Source of the DNA: an uncultured Fluviicola sp.
GTDB taxonomy: Bacteria; Bacteroidota; Bacteroidia; Flavobacteriales_D; Crocinitomicaceae
Length of the DNA stretch: 64,000 bases
Assembly (NCBI GenBank): GCA_913009205.1
Contig: CAJVYC010000007.1
Location: 62,001 to 126,000, forward strand
Reading direction: 5' to 3'
Under the pieces are notes generated by a model. It saw only the letters and a list, made by a program, of their open reading frames with translations, was not told the DNA's origin and searched no databases. The translations under genes were made by a program, and so were the position numbers. Below are positions 41,444 through 52,555 of this stretch, piece by piece. Each line of letters starts with the position of its first letter. The first letter of the stretch is position 1.

Positions 41444-44259
41444 TATTTTGACAGATGCATATTTCGTTCAGAATAGATTTTCAAAAAGAATGGATCTTTC
41501 AAAGTCTCGATGAATCGAATTGCTTCACCCGTTGATTTCATCTCAGGTCCAAGTTCCTTCTTAACATCAGGGAATTTTTCGTAAGAGAATACAGGGATTT
41601 TAATTGCATAACCACTTTTCTTAGGCTGGAAATTGAAATCCTTAACCTTATTCTCTCCAAGCATTACTTTCGTTGCAAAGTTCACGTAAGGTTCATCATA
41701 AGCTTTCGCAATAAATGGAACCGTTCTAGAAGCTCGTGGATTGGCTTCAATCACATAGACAATATCATCCTTGATCGCAAATTGAATATTCATCAATCCA
41801 ACAGTCTTTAGTTCTACCGCAATTTTTCTTGTGATATCGTCAATCTGTTGCATAACGAAATCTCCAAGGTTGTAAGGAGGAAGAAGTGCATAAGAATCAC
41901 CAGAATGAATTCCCGCAGGCTCAATATGCTGCATAACACCAATGATGTACACATCTTCTCCATCACAGATCGCATCTGCCTCCGCCTCAATGGCTCCGCC
42001 CAAGAAATGGTCCAAAAGAATCTGATTGCCGGGCATTTCATTTAATATATCTACAACATGATGCTCTAGTTCATCTCTGTTGATCACAATTTTCATTTTT
42101 TGACCACCCAAAACGTAAGATGGACGAACCAACAATGGGAATCCAAGATCATCAGATAACACCAATGCTTGTTCTGCACTTTCTACAATTCCGTACTTAG
42201 GGAACGGAATGTTATTATCTTCCAAAACCTTTGAGAAACGACCACGATCTTCAGCCAGATCCAACGCATCAAAGCTGGTTCCAAAAATATTGATTCCGTA
42301 TCGCTCTAACTTCTCTGCTAATTTAAGAGCCGTTTGACCTCCTAATTGCACAATAACACCTTCCGGCTTTTCATGCTTAATAATTTCATAAATATGTTCC
42401 CAGAAAACAGGCTCGAAGTACAACTTATCTGCCGTATCGAAATCCGTTGATACCGTCTCAGGATTACAGTTAATCATGATTGTCTCATAACCACATTCTT
42501 TTGCCGCTAAAACTCCATGCACACAACTGTAATCAAATTCGATTCCTTGTCCAATTCTATTCGGACCAGAACCCAACACGATTACTTTCTTCTTATTCGA
42601 AACAATGCTTTCGTTCTCGTATTCAAATGTTGAATAGTAATAAGGTGTTTGCGCTTCAAACTCTGCAGCACATGTATCTACAACCTTGTAAACACGATTG
42701 ATTCCAAATTCTTCACGCTTTGAATACACTTGAGATTCAAGGCATTTCAATAAGTGAGCAACCTGACGGTCTGCATATCCTTTTTGCTTAGCTTCAAACA
42801 TTAAATCCTTTGGAAGGTCTTCCAAGCGGAATTTTTCAATTCTTTTTTCAAGGCCGATCAAATCTTCAATCTGTCTCAAGAACCATGGATCTATCCTCGT
42901 TTTTTCATGAATAGTCTTGAATGGAATCCCAAGCTTCATAGCGTCATAAATATGGAACAATCTATTCCAACTCGGATGTTCTAAACTGTGTAGAATCTCA
43001 TTTTGATTTGTCAATTCTTTACCGTCAGCGCCTAGTCCGTTTCGACCAATTTCCAAAGATTGACATGCCTTCTGCAAGGCTTCCTGGAACGAGCGACCAA
43101 TAGCCATTACTTCTCCAACCGATTTCATTTGAATTCCCAATTCACGATTTGTACCAGGAAATTTATTAAAGTTCCAACGAGGAATTTTTACAATTACGTA
43201 ATCTAACGTCGGCTCAAATAAAGCTGAAGTTGTTCCAGTAATTTGATTGCTTAATTCGTCAAGGTTATATCCTATCGCCAATTTGGCCGCGATCTTCGCA
43301 ATTGGATATCCAGTTGCTTTCGATGCTAATGCCGAAGAACGAGAAACCCGTGGGTTAATTTCAATAGCGATTATATCTTCATTTTCATCAGGAGAAACCG
43401 CAAACTGTACGTTACATCCTCCAGCGAAGTTACCAATAGAGCGCATCATTTTGATCGCCATATTCCTCATCTTTTGGAATGCTGTATCTGAAAGTGTCAT
43501 TGCTGGTGCAACCGTAATGGAATCACCAGTATGTACCCCCATAGGATCAAAGTTCTCAATTGAACAAATGATTACTACGTTATCATTATTATCTCTAAGA
43601 AGTTCTAATTCGTATTCTTTCCATCCTAAAAGCGCCTTGTCAATCATCACCTCATGAATAGGAGATAATTGCAAACCTCTCTCTAATAAAGTATCGAATT
43701 CTTCCGCCTCATGAACAATTGAAGCACCCGCCCCACCAAGCGTATAAGATGCTCTCACACACAAAGGGAACCCGAACTCTTGTGCAATTTCCTTTCCTTG
43801 AAGAAATGATTTCGCAGCTTCCTGAGGAGCCATTGGAACATCAATCGACAGCATAAGATTACGAAAAGCCTCACGGTTTTCAGTAATCTCAATTGCATTA
43901 ATATCTACACCTATAATATCTACACCGTGATCTTCCCAGATTCCAAGTTCATCACATTTGATGCAAAGATTTAATCCTGTTTGTCCACCCATCGTTGGCA
44001 GAACAGCATCAATATCGTGTTTTTCAAGAATTTCCACGATACTTTCTGGCTCAAGAGGCTTCAAGTAGATATTGTCGGCTACAACTTTATCAGTCATAAT
44101 CGTCGCGGGATTGGAGTTAATCAACGTAACTTCAATTCCTTCTTCTCTCAATGATCTTGATGCTTGTGATCCAGCATAATCAAACTCGCAAGCTTGACCT
44201 ATCACAATCGGTCCGCTTCCGATAATCAGTATGGACTTAATTGACTTATCTTTTGGCAT
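41443..44259 (-). CDS. carB: Carbamoyl-phosphate synthase large subunit
   Basis: KSILIIGSGPIVIGQACEFDYAGSQA; duplicated ATP-grasp halves; 938 aa. Confidence 0.97.
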   Translation of the reverse strand: MPKDKSIKSILIIGSGPIVIGQACEFDYAGSQASRSLREEGIEVTLINSNPATIMTDKVVADNIYLKPLEPESIVEILEKHDIDAVLPTMGGQTGLNLCIKCDELGIWEDHGVDIIGVDINAIEITENREAFRNLMLSIDVPMAPQEAAKSFLQGKEIAQEFGFPLCVRASYTLGGAGASIVHEAEEFDTLLERGLQLSPIHEVMIDKALLGWKEYELELLRDNNDNVVIICSIENFDPMGVHTGDSITVAPAMTLSDTAFQKMRNMAIKMMRSIGNFAGGCNVQFAVSPDENEDIIAIEINPRVSRSSALASKATGYPIAKIAAKLAIGYNLDELSNQITGTTSALFEPTLDYVIVKIPRWNFNKFPGTNRELGIQMKSVGEVMAIGRSFQEALQKACQSLEIGRNGLGADGKELTNQNEILHSLEHPSWNRLFHIYDAMKLGIPFKTIHEKTRIDPWFLRQIEDLIGLEKRIEKFRLEDLPKDLMFEAKQKGYADRQVAHLLKCLESQVYSKREEFGINRVYKVVDTCAAEFEAQTPYYYSTFEYENESIVSNKKKVIVLGSGPNRIGQGIEFDYSCVHGVLAAKECGYETIMINCNPETVSTDFDTADKLYFEPVFWEHIYEIIKHEKPEGVIVQLGGQTALKLAEKLERYGINIFGTSFDALDLAEDRGRFSKVLEDNNIPFPKYGIVESAEQALVLSDDLGFPLLVRPSYVLGGQKMKIVINRDELEHHVVDILNEMPGNQILLDHFLGGAIEAEADAICDGEDVYIIGVMQHIEPAGIHSGDSYALLPPYNLGDFVMQQIDDITRKIAVELKTVGLMNIQFAIKDDIVYVIEANPRASRTVPFIAKAYDEPYVNFATKVMLGENKVKDFNFQPKKSGYAIKIPVFSYEKFPDVKKELGPEMKSTGEAIRFIETLKDPFFLKIYSERNMHLSK

Positions 44260-44473
44260 TATATGCGCTAATTAAAGGGTTCAACTTTCGCGCTTAAAAA
44301 CGCGTCAAATCGAAGGCAAAATTAGCACATTATCTACAAGAGCTAAAGGGTTTTATTAGATGTTTTCGATATGTTTTGAACAATCAACGTGAATAACTTT
44401 AGAAAGCCCTTTATTAGTGGTGATTAAGGTGGGTTAAATCAATGTTATTAATTTTTATCAGCACTAGTATTAA

Positions 44474-45387
44474 ATGAAAAAAGGTCAATCTTTACCCTGG
44501 TTTAATATTTTGATTGCATTTTTGTGCGTCTGAATATATTTCTGGCAGCTCTATTTAGCAACAATAGGTCACTTCTTTGTAGACATTTACAACCAACTTG
44601 GTGCCTCGAAGGCTTTTAAACTCTAACAAGGTCAGTATTGGGGTGTTTGCTTTAACAGTTTTATACACTGCGCTTGGCAATTACTTATTTTAAATTCTAT
44701 ATCTCGGAGCGTATATCGAACGCAGAAAAAATCTTCTTACTCCGGGCATACTTGGCTTGCTTCAATAATAACATAGTTAGTAAAGTTCACATTAACGAAC
44801 AATGCTAGAATTGGAATGACAGACGTCAATTACTTCCTTCTGAGCTATATCTATAGTCGATCTTTCAAGGATGCAACCTTTACAATCGAATTTCGAAACT
44901 CGATAACGCAATTAGGACTAGCTTTTATCGTGCTTTTCATTTTCACCTACTCCATGACTTGGATAAACTTCGGAATCAGATCTATGATTGCAGGCCTAGT
45001 CTTTGGCTCAATTACCTTCACCCTTGCAGGGTTTCGAAACAAAATTGCTAGCTATTCTTTTGTATTCCTTTCATTAATTGGATTTAGCACTGCTCTATTC
45101 TACGCGCTTTGGTCGATAGAATGGAACCTTTACAAGGCACAAGAACACATCAATAACGACAATTTCGAAAAGGCTAAACATTATTACAGCCAGATCCTAT
45201 TAATAGAACCAAACTATTATTCTTCACACAAAATTTACTGATAATTGATATCGAGGAACTTAGCGATAAGACTTTCGGTTTGCATCAAAACGGAGAATAC
45301 ATTCAAGCGCATAAGATTTACGATGAGATTTTAAAGCTAGACCCTAATAATTATTGGGCAAAAGAACAAATAGATATACTGCCATAA
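44474..45387 (+). pseudogene. Decayed multi-TM membrane protein with C-terminal TPR-like region
   Basis: MKKGQSLPWFNILIAFLCV*IYFWQLYLATIGHFFVDIYNQLGASKAFKL*; SIGVFALTVLYTALGNYLF*ILYLGAYIERRKNLLTPGILGLLQ; IIT*LVKFTLTNNARIGMTDVNYFLLSYI...SSHKIY; LIIDIEELSDKTFGLHQNGEYIQAHKIYDEILKLDPNNYWAKEQIDILP*. Confidence 0.75.
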
Positions 45388-45429
45388 AACTTGAGGATTA
45401 TTATCTTTGTTTCAACGACACTCTAAACT

Positions 45430-45924
45430 ATGCAAGAAATATTATCACATTTACAAATTGAACAGAAGATCAATCGATTGGCACATCAATTATTAGAAAA
45501 CTGTTTTGAAGAAAAAGAAATATTCATTGGAGGTATTCAAGGAAACGGATATATTCTCGCTGAGCGCTTGTCAAATATAATAGTCGCCAATTCGGACTTA
45601 AAAACTAACCTTTTTGAGGTAAAACTAAACAAGTCAGAACCATGGTCAAAGGACATCACACTTTCGATGGACCAAAAAAAAATGGAGAACGGCTATATCG
45701 TTCTCGTGGATGATGTTTTAAACTCAGGAAAGACAATGCAATATGCATTGGTTGAAATCCTTCAATTCCGGACGAAAGCAATTAAAACATTAACACTTGT
45801 TGATAGAAAACACAGACGTTTCCCTATAAAAGCGAATTTTGTCGGCATGAGTCTTTCAACAACTCTGAAACAACATGTAGAAGTTGATTTAAAAAGTAAA
45901 AAAAATAAAGCTTATTTGGTATGA
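45430..45924 (+). CDS. Phosphoribosyltransferase family protein
   Basis: VLVDDVLNSGKTMQYAL PRPP-binding motif. Confidence 0.85.
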   Translation: MQEILSHLQIEQKINRLAHQLLENCFEEKEIFIGGIQGNGYILAERLSNIIVANSDLKTNLFEVKLNKSEPWSKDITLSMDQKKMENGYIVLVDDVLNSGKTMQYALVEILQFRTKAIKTLTLVDRKHRRFPIKANFVGMSLSTTLKQHVEVDLKSKKNKAYLV

Positions 45925-46730
45925 TCAATCGCGTAACGGAGTCCTCTTCAAACCACGACAATCTAGAAAAGATGTCAACGCATGAAATTCTAGAAGGAAT
46001 TAATTCGGAAGATCAAAAAGTCGCATCGTGCGTCCACGCTATTCTACCTGAAATAGAAGCTTTCGTTAATGAATGCACAGCTCGCATGAAACAAGGTGGA
46101 CGGCTATTCTACATTGGCGCAGGAACGAGTGGACGGCTAGGAATCGTCGATGCAAGCGAGTGCCCTCCGACTTTTGGGGTCGATCACAATACCGTTATCG
46201 GAATTATGGCAGGTGGTGACTCGGCCATTCGAAAAGCTGTAGAATTTGCAGAAGATGATATTGAACAAGGCTGGATTGATTTGGGAGAATTCAATATCAC
46301 AGAACTTGACACATTAATAGGAATAGCAGCGTCTGGAACAACTCCATACGTTTTAGGAGCATTGAAAACTGCAAATGAAAAAGGACTTTTAACAGGTTCT
46401 ATTTCTTGTAATCCAGGCTCTCCACTTGAACAACTCGCACAAAAACCGATGACAGCTGTGGTCGGACCTGAATTCGTTACGGGAAGTACTCGAATGAAAT
46501 CCGGTACTGCTCAAAAACTGATCCTCAACATGGTTAGCACGGCGCTGATGATTAAATTAGGTAAAGTCAAAGGAAATAGAATGGTCGACATGCATCTGAG
46601 CAATGATAAATTGGTGGACCGCGGAACAAAAATGGTTCAAGAAGAACTAAACATTTCATACAGTGATGCGGAAAGCTTGTTAAAAGAACACGGAAGTGTC
46701 CGAGAGGCCGTTAACGTATTCAATAGTTAA
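45921..46730 (+). CDS. murQ: N-acetylmuramic acid 6-phosphate etherase
   Basis: RLFYIGAGTSGRLGIVDASECPPTFG; GSTRMKSGTAQKLILNM. Confidence 0.95.
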   Translation: MINRVTESSSNHDNLEKMSTHEILEGINSEDQKVASCVHAILPEIEAFVNECTARMKQGGRLFYIGAGTSGRLGIVDASECPPTFGVDHNTVIGIMAGGDSAIRKAVEFAEDDIEQGWIDLGEFNITELDTLIGIAASGTTPYVLGALKTANEKGLLTGSISCNPGSPLEQLAQKPMTAVVGPEFVTGSTRMKSGTAQKLILNMVSTALMIKLGKVKGNRMVDMHLSNDKLVDRGTKMVQEELNISYSDAESLLKEHGSVREAVNVFNS

Positions 46731-46748
46731 TTTATTATTGCTTAGATC

Positions 46749-47075
46749 ATGAATTCTTCAAAAGACCTTTTGAACAAAGAAAACGACTCAGAATAAAGAC
46801 GATTTAAACGAAGGTAAACGTTTGGATAACGTTTGGATAACGACAAAATGATTTTTTTTGGAATTCTCTCCATCTTCTTATTCATACCAATAGGTACTAT
46901 AATCGCTATAATTATTGCTATTCGCGCGAAGGAAGAACTAGATGAGTTCAAAATTAGCCCAGAAGAATTCAATCGAGAATCTTTTGAATTTGTCTGACGT
47001 GGCTGGATTCTTGGAATTATTGCGCTTACGATTCACGCAGTCAGCGTTTTGCTTCTATTAGCTTTGTATTTTTAA
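46749..47075 (+). pseudogene. Degraded small membrane protein gene (DUF4190/CCC-motif-like)
   Basis: MNSSKDLLNKENDSE*..., then MIFFGILSIFLFIPIGTIIAIIIAIRAKEELDEFKISPEEFNRESFEFV(TGA)RGWILGIIALTIHAVSVLLLLALYF*; 11-bp tandem duplication upstream. Confidence 0.6.
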
Positions 47076-47084
47076 CAGAAACAA

Positions 47085-47118
47085 AAAACTCGCCTCATTT
47101 GAACTGAGACGAGTTTAA
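47085..47118 (-). terminator. Terminator of clpC
   Basis: Minus strand AAACTCGTCTCAGTTCAAATGAGGCGAGTTTTTT. Confidence 0.8.
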
Positions 47119-47156
47119 AATTTAAGTAGACATCTACTCTATTTCTTTAAAAGATT

Positions 47157-49703
47157 TTACTCACCTTCCTTTTTGGGTTTCGGCTTCGCAACTTTTGCCT
47201 TTTCGATTTTAATATCGAGCTCCGTAGCATCTTTCTTTATATCCATTTTAATTGTATCTCCAGCTTGCAAGTTTGATTGAACAATCTGCTCTGCTAATGG
47301 ATCCTCAATGTACTTTTGGATCGCTCTTTTCAATGGACGTGCTCCAAATTTCTCATCGTATCCTTTTTCAACGATGAAATCTTTAGCTCCTTCAGTAACC
47401 GCTATCGTATAACCAAGATCATTGATTCTTCCATACAATTTCTCCAATTCGATATCAATAATAACATGGATATCTTCACGTCTCAAAGAGTTGAACATGA
47501 TCATGTCATCAATTCTATTTAAGAACTCAGGAGCAAATGCTTTTCTCAAAGCATTTTGAATTACCGCTTTCGCGCTATCGTCTTTTTGTTCTGTTTTAGC
47601 CTTCGTTCCAAACCCAACTCCTGAACCAAAGTCAGACAATTGTCTAGCTCCAATATTTGAAGTCATGATTAAGATAGTGTTCTTGAAATCGATTTTTCTT
47701 CCTAAACCATCCGTCATGTGACCATCGTCTAACGCTTGAAGCAACAAGTTAAACACATCTGGATGCGCTTTCTCGATTTCATCCAAAAGAATAATTGAAT
47801 ACGGCTTTCTTCTAACCTTCTCAGTCAATTGACCGCCTTCTTCATAACCAACGTAACCCGGAGGTGCTCCAACCAATCTCGAGATTGAAAACTTCTCCAT
47901 GTACTCAGACATATCAATTCGAATCAATGCATCTTGAGAGTCAAACAAGTAGTTCGCAAGTACCTTCGCCAATTGCGTTTTACCAACACCTGTTGGGCCT
48001 AAGAAGAAAAACGATCCGATTGGCTTATTAGGATCTTTCAATCCCGCTCTGTTACGTTGAATTGCCTTAACAACCTTTGCAACCGCCTCATCTTGACCAA
48101 TTACTTTACTTTTTATATCTTCCGCCATTGTTGCCAAGCGCCCAGTTTCAGATTCTGAAATTCGTGTTACTGGAACTCCTGACATCATTGAAACAACTTC
48201 TGCAACGTGCTCTTCTGTAACTTTAATCTTATTGCTCTTAGACTCCTCTTCCCATTTGGTTTTTGCAGCCTCTAAACTCTCTTGAAGTTTACGCTCATTG
48301 TCACGAAGCTCTGCAGCTTTCTCGTATTGTTGCGATTTAATAACCTCATTCTTTTCATCCTTTAAAGCCTCAATTTTCGCTTCAATCACCAAAATTTCAT
48401 TTGGCACATTGATGTTTGTTAAGTGAACCCTAGAGCCAACTTCATCTAAAGCATCAATAGCCTTGTCTGGCAAGTGACGGTCTGTAATGTAGCGCTCCGT
48501 TAATCTCACACATGCCTCAATAGCCTCTGGAGTATAATTAACAGAGTGATGATCTTCGTATCTATCCTTAATATTATTCAAAATTTGAATTGTCTCACTT
48601 GAAGACGTTGGTTCAATAATTACTTTTTGAAACCTTCTTTCCAAAGCACCATCTTTTTCGATGTGCTGTCTAAACTCATCCAAAGTTGTTGCTCCAATCG
48701 CTTGCATTTCGCCTCTCGCTAAAGCCGGTTTAAGCATATTAGAAGCATCCAATGAGCCTGATGCACCTCCAGCACCAATAATCGTATGGATCTCGTCAAT
48801 GAAGAGAATTACATCAGGATTTTTCTCAATCTCCTGCATAACAGCTTTCATTCTTTCTTCAAACTGACCGCGGTATTTCGTTCCAGCTACTAAAGAAGCA
48901 AGGTCCAATGAGACGATTCTCTTATTAAACAGCACTCGAGAAATTTTACGTTGAACAATTCTCAATGCTAAACCTTCTGCAATTGCACTTTTCCCAACCC
49001 CAGGTTCACCAATAAGAATTGGATTGTTCTTTTTTCTACGTGATAAGATCTGACTTACCCTTTCAATTTCTTTTTCACGACCAACAATCGGATCCAATCG
49101 GCCCGCTTCAGCCATTTTAGTTAGGTCCCTACCGAAATTATCCAATACTGGTGTTTTCGATTTTGGATCGCCTTTTCTTTGTGAAGAATACGATTCTTCA
49201 CCACCTCCTGAGCCTCCGTCTTCTTCAGCCCCACCAGGGAATTCAGAACGAGGTGTAATTGCATCATCTTTCATCGATTCTAATTCGTCTTTTACGTTTT
49301 CGTATATAACTCCGTACTTATTTAATATGCTGCAAGCAACACTGTCTTCATTTTTTAATATTGAAAGCAATAAATGCTCTGTCCCAATCATTGGACTTTT
49401 GTAAAGCTTTGCCTCCAAATACGTCAACTTCAATACCCTTTCCGCTTGCTTAACCAAAGGGATATTCGCAAGACTTTTAGTCCCAACAGCAGATGAGCGC
49501 GTCAGATTCTGTTCAATCTCTTTTCGAATCAATTTTAAATCCAGATGAAACTCTTGCAATACTACAATTGCTTTTCCATCACCTTCACGAATAAGCCCCA
49601 GCAATAAATGCTCAACTCCAATGAAATCATTTCCCAATCGTAAAGCTTCTTCACGACTAAAACTGATCACATCTTTTACCCTTTGCGAAAATTTTGCTTC
49701 CAT
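47157..49703 (-). CDS. clpC: ATP-dependent Clp protease ATP-binding subunit
   Basis: Two AAA modules (GEPGVGKSAIAEGLA, GPTGVGKTQLAKVLA), UVR-like linker, N-terminal Clp repeats. Confidence 0.95.
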   Translation of the reverse strand: MEAKFSQRVKDVISFSREEALRLGNDFIGVEHLLLGLIREGDGKAIVVLQEFHLDLKLIRKEIEQNLTRSSAVGTKSLANIPLVKQAERVLKLTYLEAKLYKSPMIGTEHLLLSILKNEDSVACSILNKYGVIYENVKDELESMKDDAITPRSEFPGGAEEDGGSGGGEESYSSQRKGDPKSKTPVLDNFGRDLTKMAEAGRLDPIVGREKEIERVSQILSRRKKNNPILIGEPGVGKSAIAEGLALRIVQRKISRVLFNKRIVSLDLASLVAGTKYRGQFEERMKAVMQEIEKNPDVILFIDEIHTIIGAGGASGSLDASNMLKPALARGEMQAIGATTLDEFRQHIEKDGALERRFQKVIIEPTSSSETIQILNNIKDRYEDHHSVNYTPEAIEACVRLTERYITDRHLPDKAIDALDEVGSRVHLTNINVPNEILVIEAKIEALKDEKNEVIKSQQYEKAAELRDNERKLQESLEAAKTKWEEESKSNKIKVTEEHVAEVVSMMSGVPVTRISESETGRLATMAEDIKSKVIGQDEAVAKVVKAIQRNRAGLKDPNKPIGSFFFLGPTGVGKTQLAKVLANYLFDSQDALIRIDMSEYMEKFSISRLVGAPPGYVGYEEGGQLTEKVRRKPYSIILLDEIEKAHPDVFNLLLQALDDGHMTDGLGRKIDFKNTILIMTSNIGARQLSDFGSGVGFGTKAKTEQKDDSAKAVIQNALRKAFAPEFLNRIDDMIMFNSLRREDIHVIIDIELEKLYGRINDLGYTIAVTEGAKDFIVEKGYDEKFGARPLKRAIQKYIEDPLAEQIVQSNLQAGDTIKMDIKKDATELDIKIEKAKVAKPKPKKEGE

Positions 49704-49932
49704 ATTAAATGATATATTTCTATTGTTAGAGACGGTATAAAAATGGACATTTTACACCACTTACAAATATATAACGAATAAAATTGTTAATAAGTAACCG
49801 TAAACAGCAATTTTCCACAGATTTTTGTTAGTAAATACCCTATTTAAAACCAACTTTTTCTCCACGAAATAACTAATTTCGAACTTGCTTTTTAACGTGC
49901 ACAAATCGTGCTAAAACAAAACTAGTGACAAC

Positions 49933-52524
49933 ATGGCAGATGGAGAAAGAATAATCCAAATAAAGATTGAGGATGAAATGAAGTCAGCGTACATTGATTA
50001 TTCAATGTCCGTTATTGTATCTAGAGCACTTCCAGATGTGAGAGATGGCTTCAAACCAGTTCACAGAAGAGTTCTCTATGGAATGCAAGACCTAGGTGTT
50101 TACTCAAACAGACCTTACAAAAAGAGTGCTAGAATTGTCGGTGAGGTACTAGGTAAGTACCACCCACACGGTGACAGCTCAGTATATGACACAATGGTAC
50201 GTATGGCTCAGCCATGGTCGCTACGTTACCCGTTAGTGGACGGACAAGGTAACTACGGCTCTATCGATGGCGATAGTCCTGCAGCAATGCGTTATACTGA
50301 GGCAAGACTTCGAAAGATTGCTGAAGATATGCTCGGTGACCTTGAAAAAGAGACTGTCGACTTCGCACCAAACTTTGATGATAGTTTAGTGGAACCAACT
50401 GTTCTACCCTCTAAAATACCTAACCTGCTTTGTAATGGAGCTAGTGGTATTGCAGTTGGTATGGCAACAAATATGGCGCCGCACAACTTAACGGAGGTTG
50501 TTAATGGAACAATTGCATACGTTGATAATAATGAGATTGACGATGAGGAGTTGCTGCAACATGTTAAAGCACCTGACTTTCCAACAGGAGGTATTATTTA
50601 CGGCTACGAGGGTGTGCGAGATGCATTACTGACTGGTAAAGGTCGTATTGTAATGCGTGGTAAGGCAGAAATTGAAGTGACGAAATCTGGAAAAGAAGTT
50701 ATTATTGTATCTGAAATTCCTTACCAAGTAAATAAAGCCGACATGATTCGCAAAACTGCGGATCTGGTCAACGATAAAAAGATTGATGGGATCTCTGATT
50801 TAAGAGATGAATCGGATAGAAATGGAATGCGCATCGTTTATGAATTAAAGCGAGATGCAATCCCAAATGTTGTGCTCAATAAATTATTTAAGTTTACAGC
50901 GCTACAAAGCTCATTTTCAGTAAATAATATCTGTCTCGTCAAGGGACGCCCTCAGTTATTGAACTTGCGTCAAATCATCGAGAACTTTGTTGAATTCAGA
51001 CATGAAGTTATCGTAAGAAGAACAAAATTTGAACTAAGAAAAGCAGAAGAAAGAGCACACATTCTAGAAGGCTTAATTATTGCATCTGATAATATTGACG
51101 AAGTAATCAAATTAATCAGAGCATCTAAAAGCCCAGAAGAAGCAAGAGACAAATTGATTGCACGTTTTGATTTAAGTGACATTCAATCGAGAGCTATTGT
51201 TGAGATGAGGCTGCGTCAACTTACTGGACTGGAGCAAGACAAGCTTCGTGGTGAGTACGACGAATTAATGATTACTATCGCCGATTTGAAAGATATTCTT
51301 GCTAATGAAAGCAGAAGAAAACAAATCATTAAAGATGAGCTTGAGTACGTTAAAGAAAAATACGGTGATAAAAGAAGATCTCTTATTGAATATTCAGCGA
51401 GCGAAATGCGAATTGAGGATTTAATTCCAGATGAAGAAGTTGTTGTCACCATTTCTCACGCAGGCTATATCAAAAGAACAAGCTTAGTTGAATACAAGGT
51501 TCAGAACAGAGGTGGAATGGGATCTAAAGGATCCACGACCAGAGACAAGGATTTCTTAGAAGAATTATTCGTTGCAACCAACCACAACTACCTTCTCATA
51601 TTTACTGAGAAAGGGAAATGTTTCTGGATGCGTGTTTTCGAAATTCCAGAAGGGTCTAAAATTGCAAAAGGAAGAGCAATTCAAAATCTATTGAATATCA
51701 GTCAAGATGATATGATCAAGGCTTATGTCAAGGTAACTGACCTTACTGATAAAGATTATCTGGAGAACAATTTCGTTGTTATGGCAACTAAGAAAGGTGT
51801 CATCAAGAAAACATCGCTTGAAGCATACTCTCGTCCAAGATCGAATGGTATTAATGCAATTACGATTCGTGAAGGAGATGAATTATTAGAAGCTAAATTA
51901 ACGAATGGGTCTAACGAAATTGTTTTAGCAACAACGAATGGACGTGCAATTCGATTCAACGAAGAAAAAGTTAGATCGATGGGTAGAAACGCGGCAGGTG
52001 TTCGCGGCGTTACTTTAAATGGTGATAACGATGAAGTTGTGGGCATGATATGCGTTGAGGACATCTACTCTACTGTTTTAGTAGTTTCTGAAAACGGATA
52101 CGGCAAACGAACTTACCTGAACGATCCTGAAGACCATGAACCGGTTTATAGAATCACAAATAGAGGTGGAAAAGGTGTTAAAACCCTGAACGTCACGGAA
52201 AAAACCGGTAAATTACTTTCTATCAAAAATGTAACTGATGAGGAAGACCTAATGATCATTACGAAATCTGGTGTTGCTATTCGAATGCACATTGATTCGA
52301 TTCGTACGATGGGAAGAGCCGCTCAAGGAGTTAAATTAATCAACTTGAAAGGTAAATCTGCCATTGCTGCTGTCGCTAGAGTGCCGCGCAGTGAGGATGA
52401 AGAAGACGTTACTCTGCTGGATGAGGATGGAAACATTATTGAACGACCAGAGATTGAAGAGGAAGATTCTTCTGATGAAACAGAAAACGGCACGGATATT
52501 GAAAACAATAATTCTGTGGAATAA
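49933..52524 (+). CDS. gyrA: DNA gyrase subunit A
   Basis: [48 protein letters not shown]; GyrA-box [10 protein letters not shown]. Confidence 0.98.
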   Translation: MADGERIIQIKIEDEMKSAYIDYSMSVIVSRALPDVRDGFKPVHRRVLYGMQDLGVYSNRPYKKSARIVGEVLGKYHPHGDSSVYDTMVRMAQPWSLRYPLVDGQGNYGSIDGDSPAAMRYTEARLRKIAEDMLGDLEKETVDFAPNFDDSLVEPTVLPSKIPNLLCNGASGIAVGMATNMAPHNLTEVVNGTIAYVDNNEIDDEELLQHVKAPDFPTGGIIYGYEGVRDALLTGKGRIVMRGKAEIEVTKSGKEVIIVSEIPYQVNKADMIRKTADLVNDKKIDGISDLRDESDRNGMRIVYELKRDAIPNVVLNKLFKFTALQSSFSVNNICLVKGRPQLLNLRQIIENFVEFRHEVIVRRTKFELRKAEERAHILEGLIIASDNIDEVIKLIRASKSPEEARDKLIARFDLSDIQSRAIVEMRLRQLTGLEQDKLRGEYDELMITIADLKDILANESRRKQIIKDELEYVKEKYGDKRRSLIEYSASEMRIEDLIPDEEVVVTISHAGYIKRTSLVEYKVQNRGGMGSKGSTTRDKDFLEELFVATNHNYLLIFTEKGKCFWMRVFEIPEGSKIAKGRAIQNLLNISQDDMIKAYVKVTDLTDKDYLENNFVVMATKKGVIKKTSLEAYSRPRSNGINAITIREGDELLEAKLTNGSNEIVLATTNGRAIRFNEEKVRSMGRNAAGVRGVTLNGDNDEVVGMICVEDIYSTVLVVSENGYGKRTYLNDPEDHEPVYRITNRGGKGVKTLNVTEKTGKLLSIKNVTDEEDLMIITKSGVAIRMHIDSIRTMGRAAQGVKLINLKGKSAIAAVARVPRSEDEEDVTLLDEDGNIIERPEIEEEDSSDETENGTDIENNNSVE

Positions 52525-52555
52525 ATGCACATTTTGCATCTAAAGAAAAAAAAAT

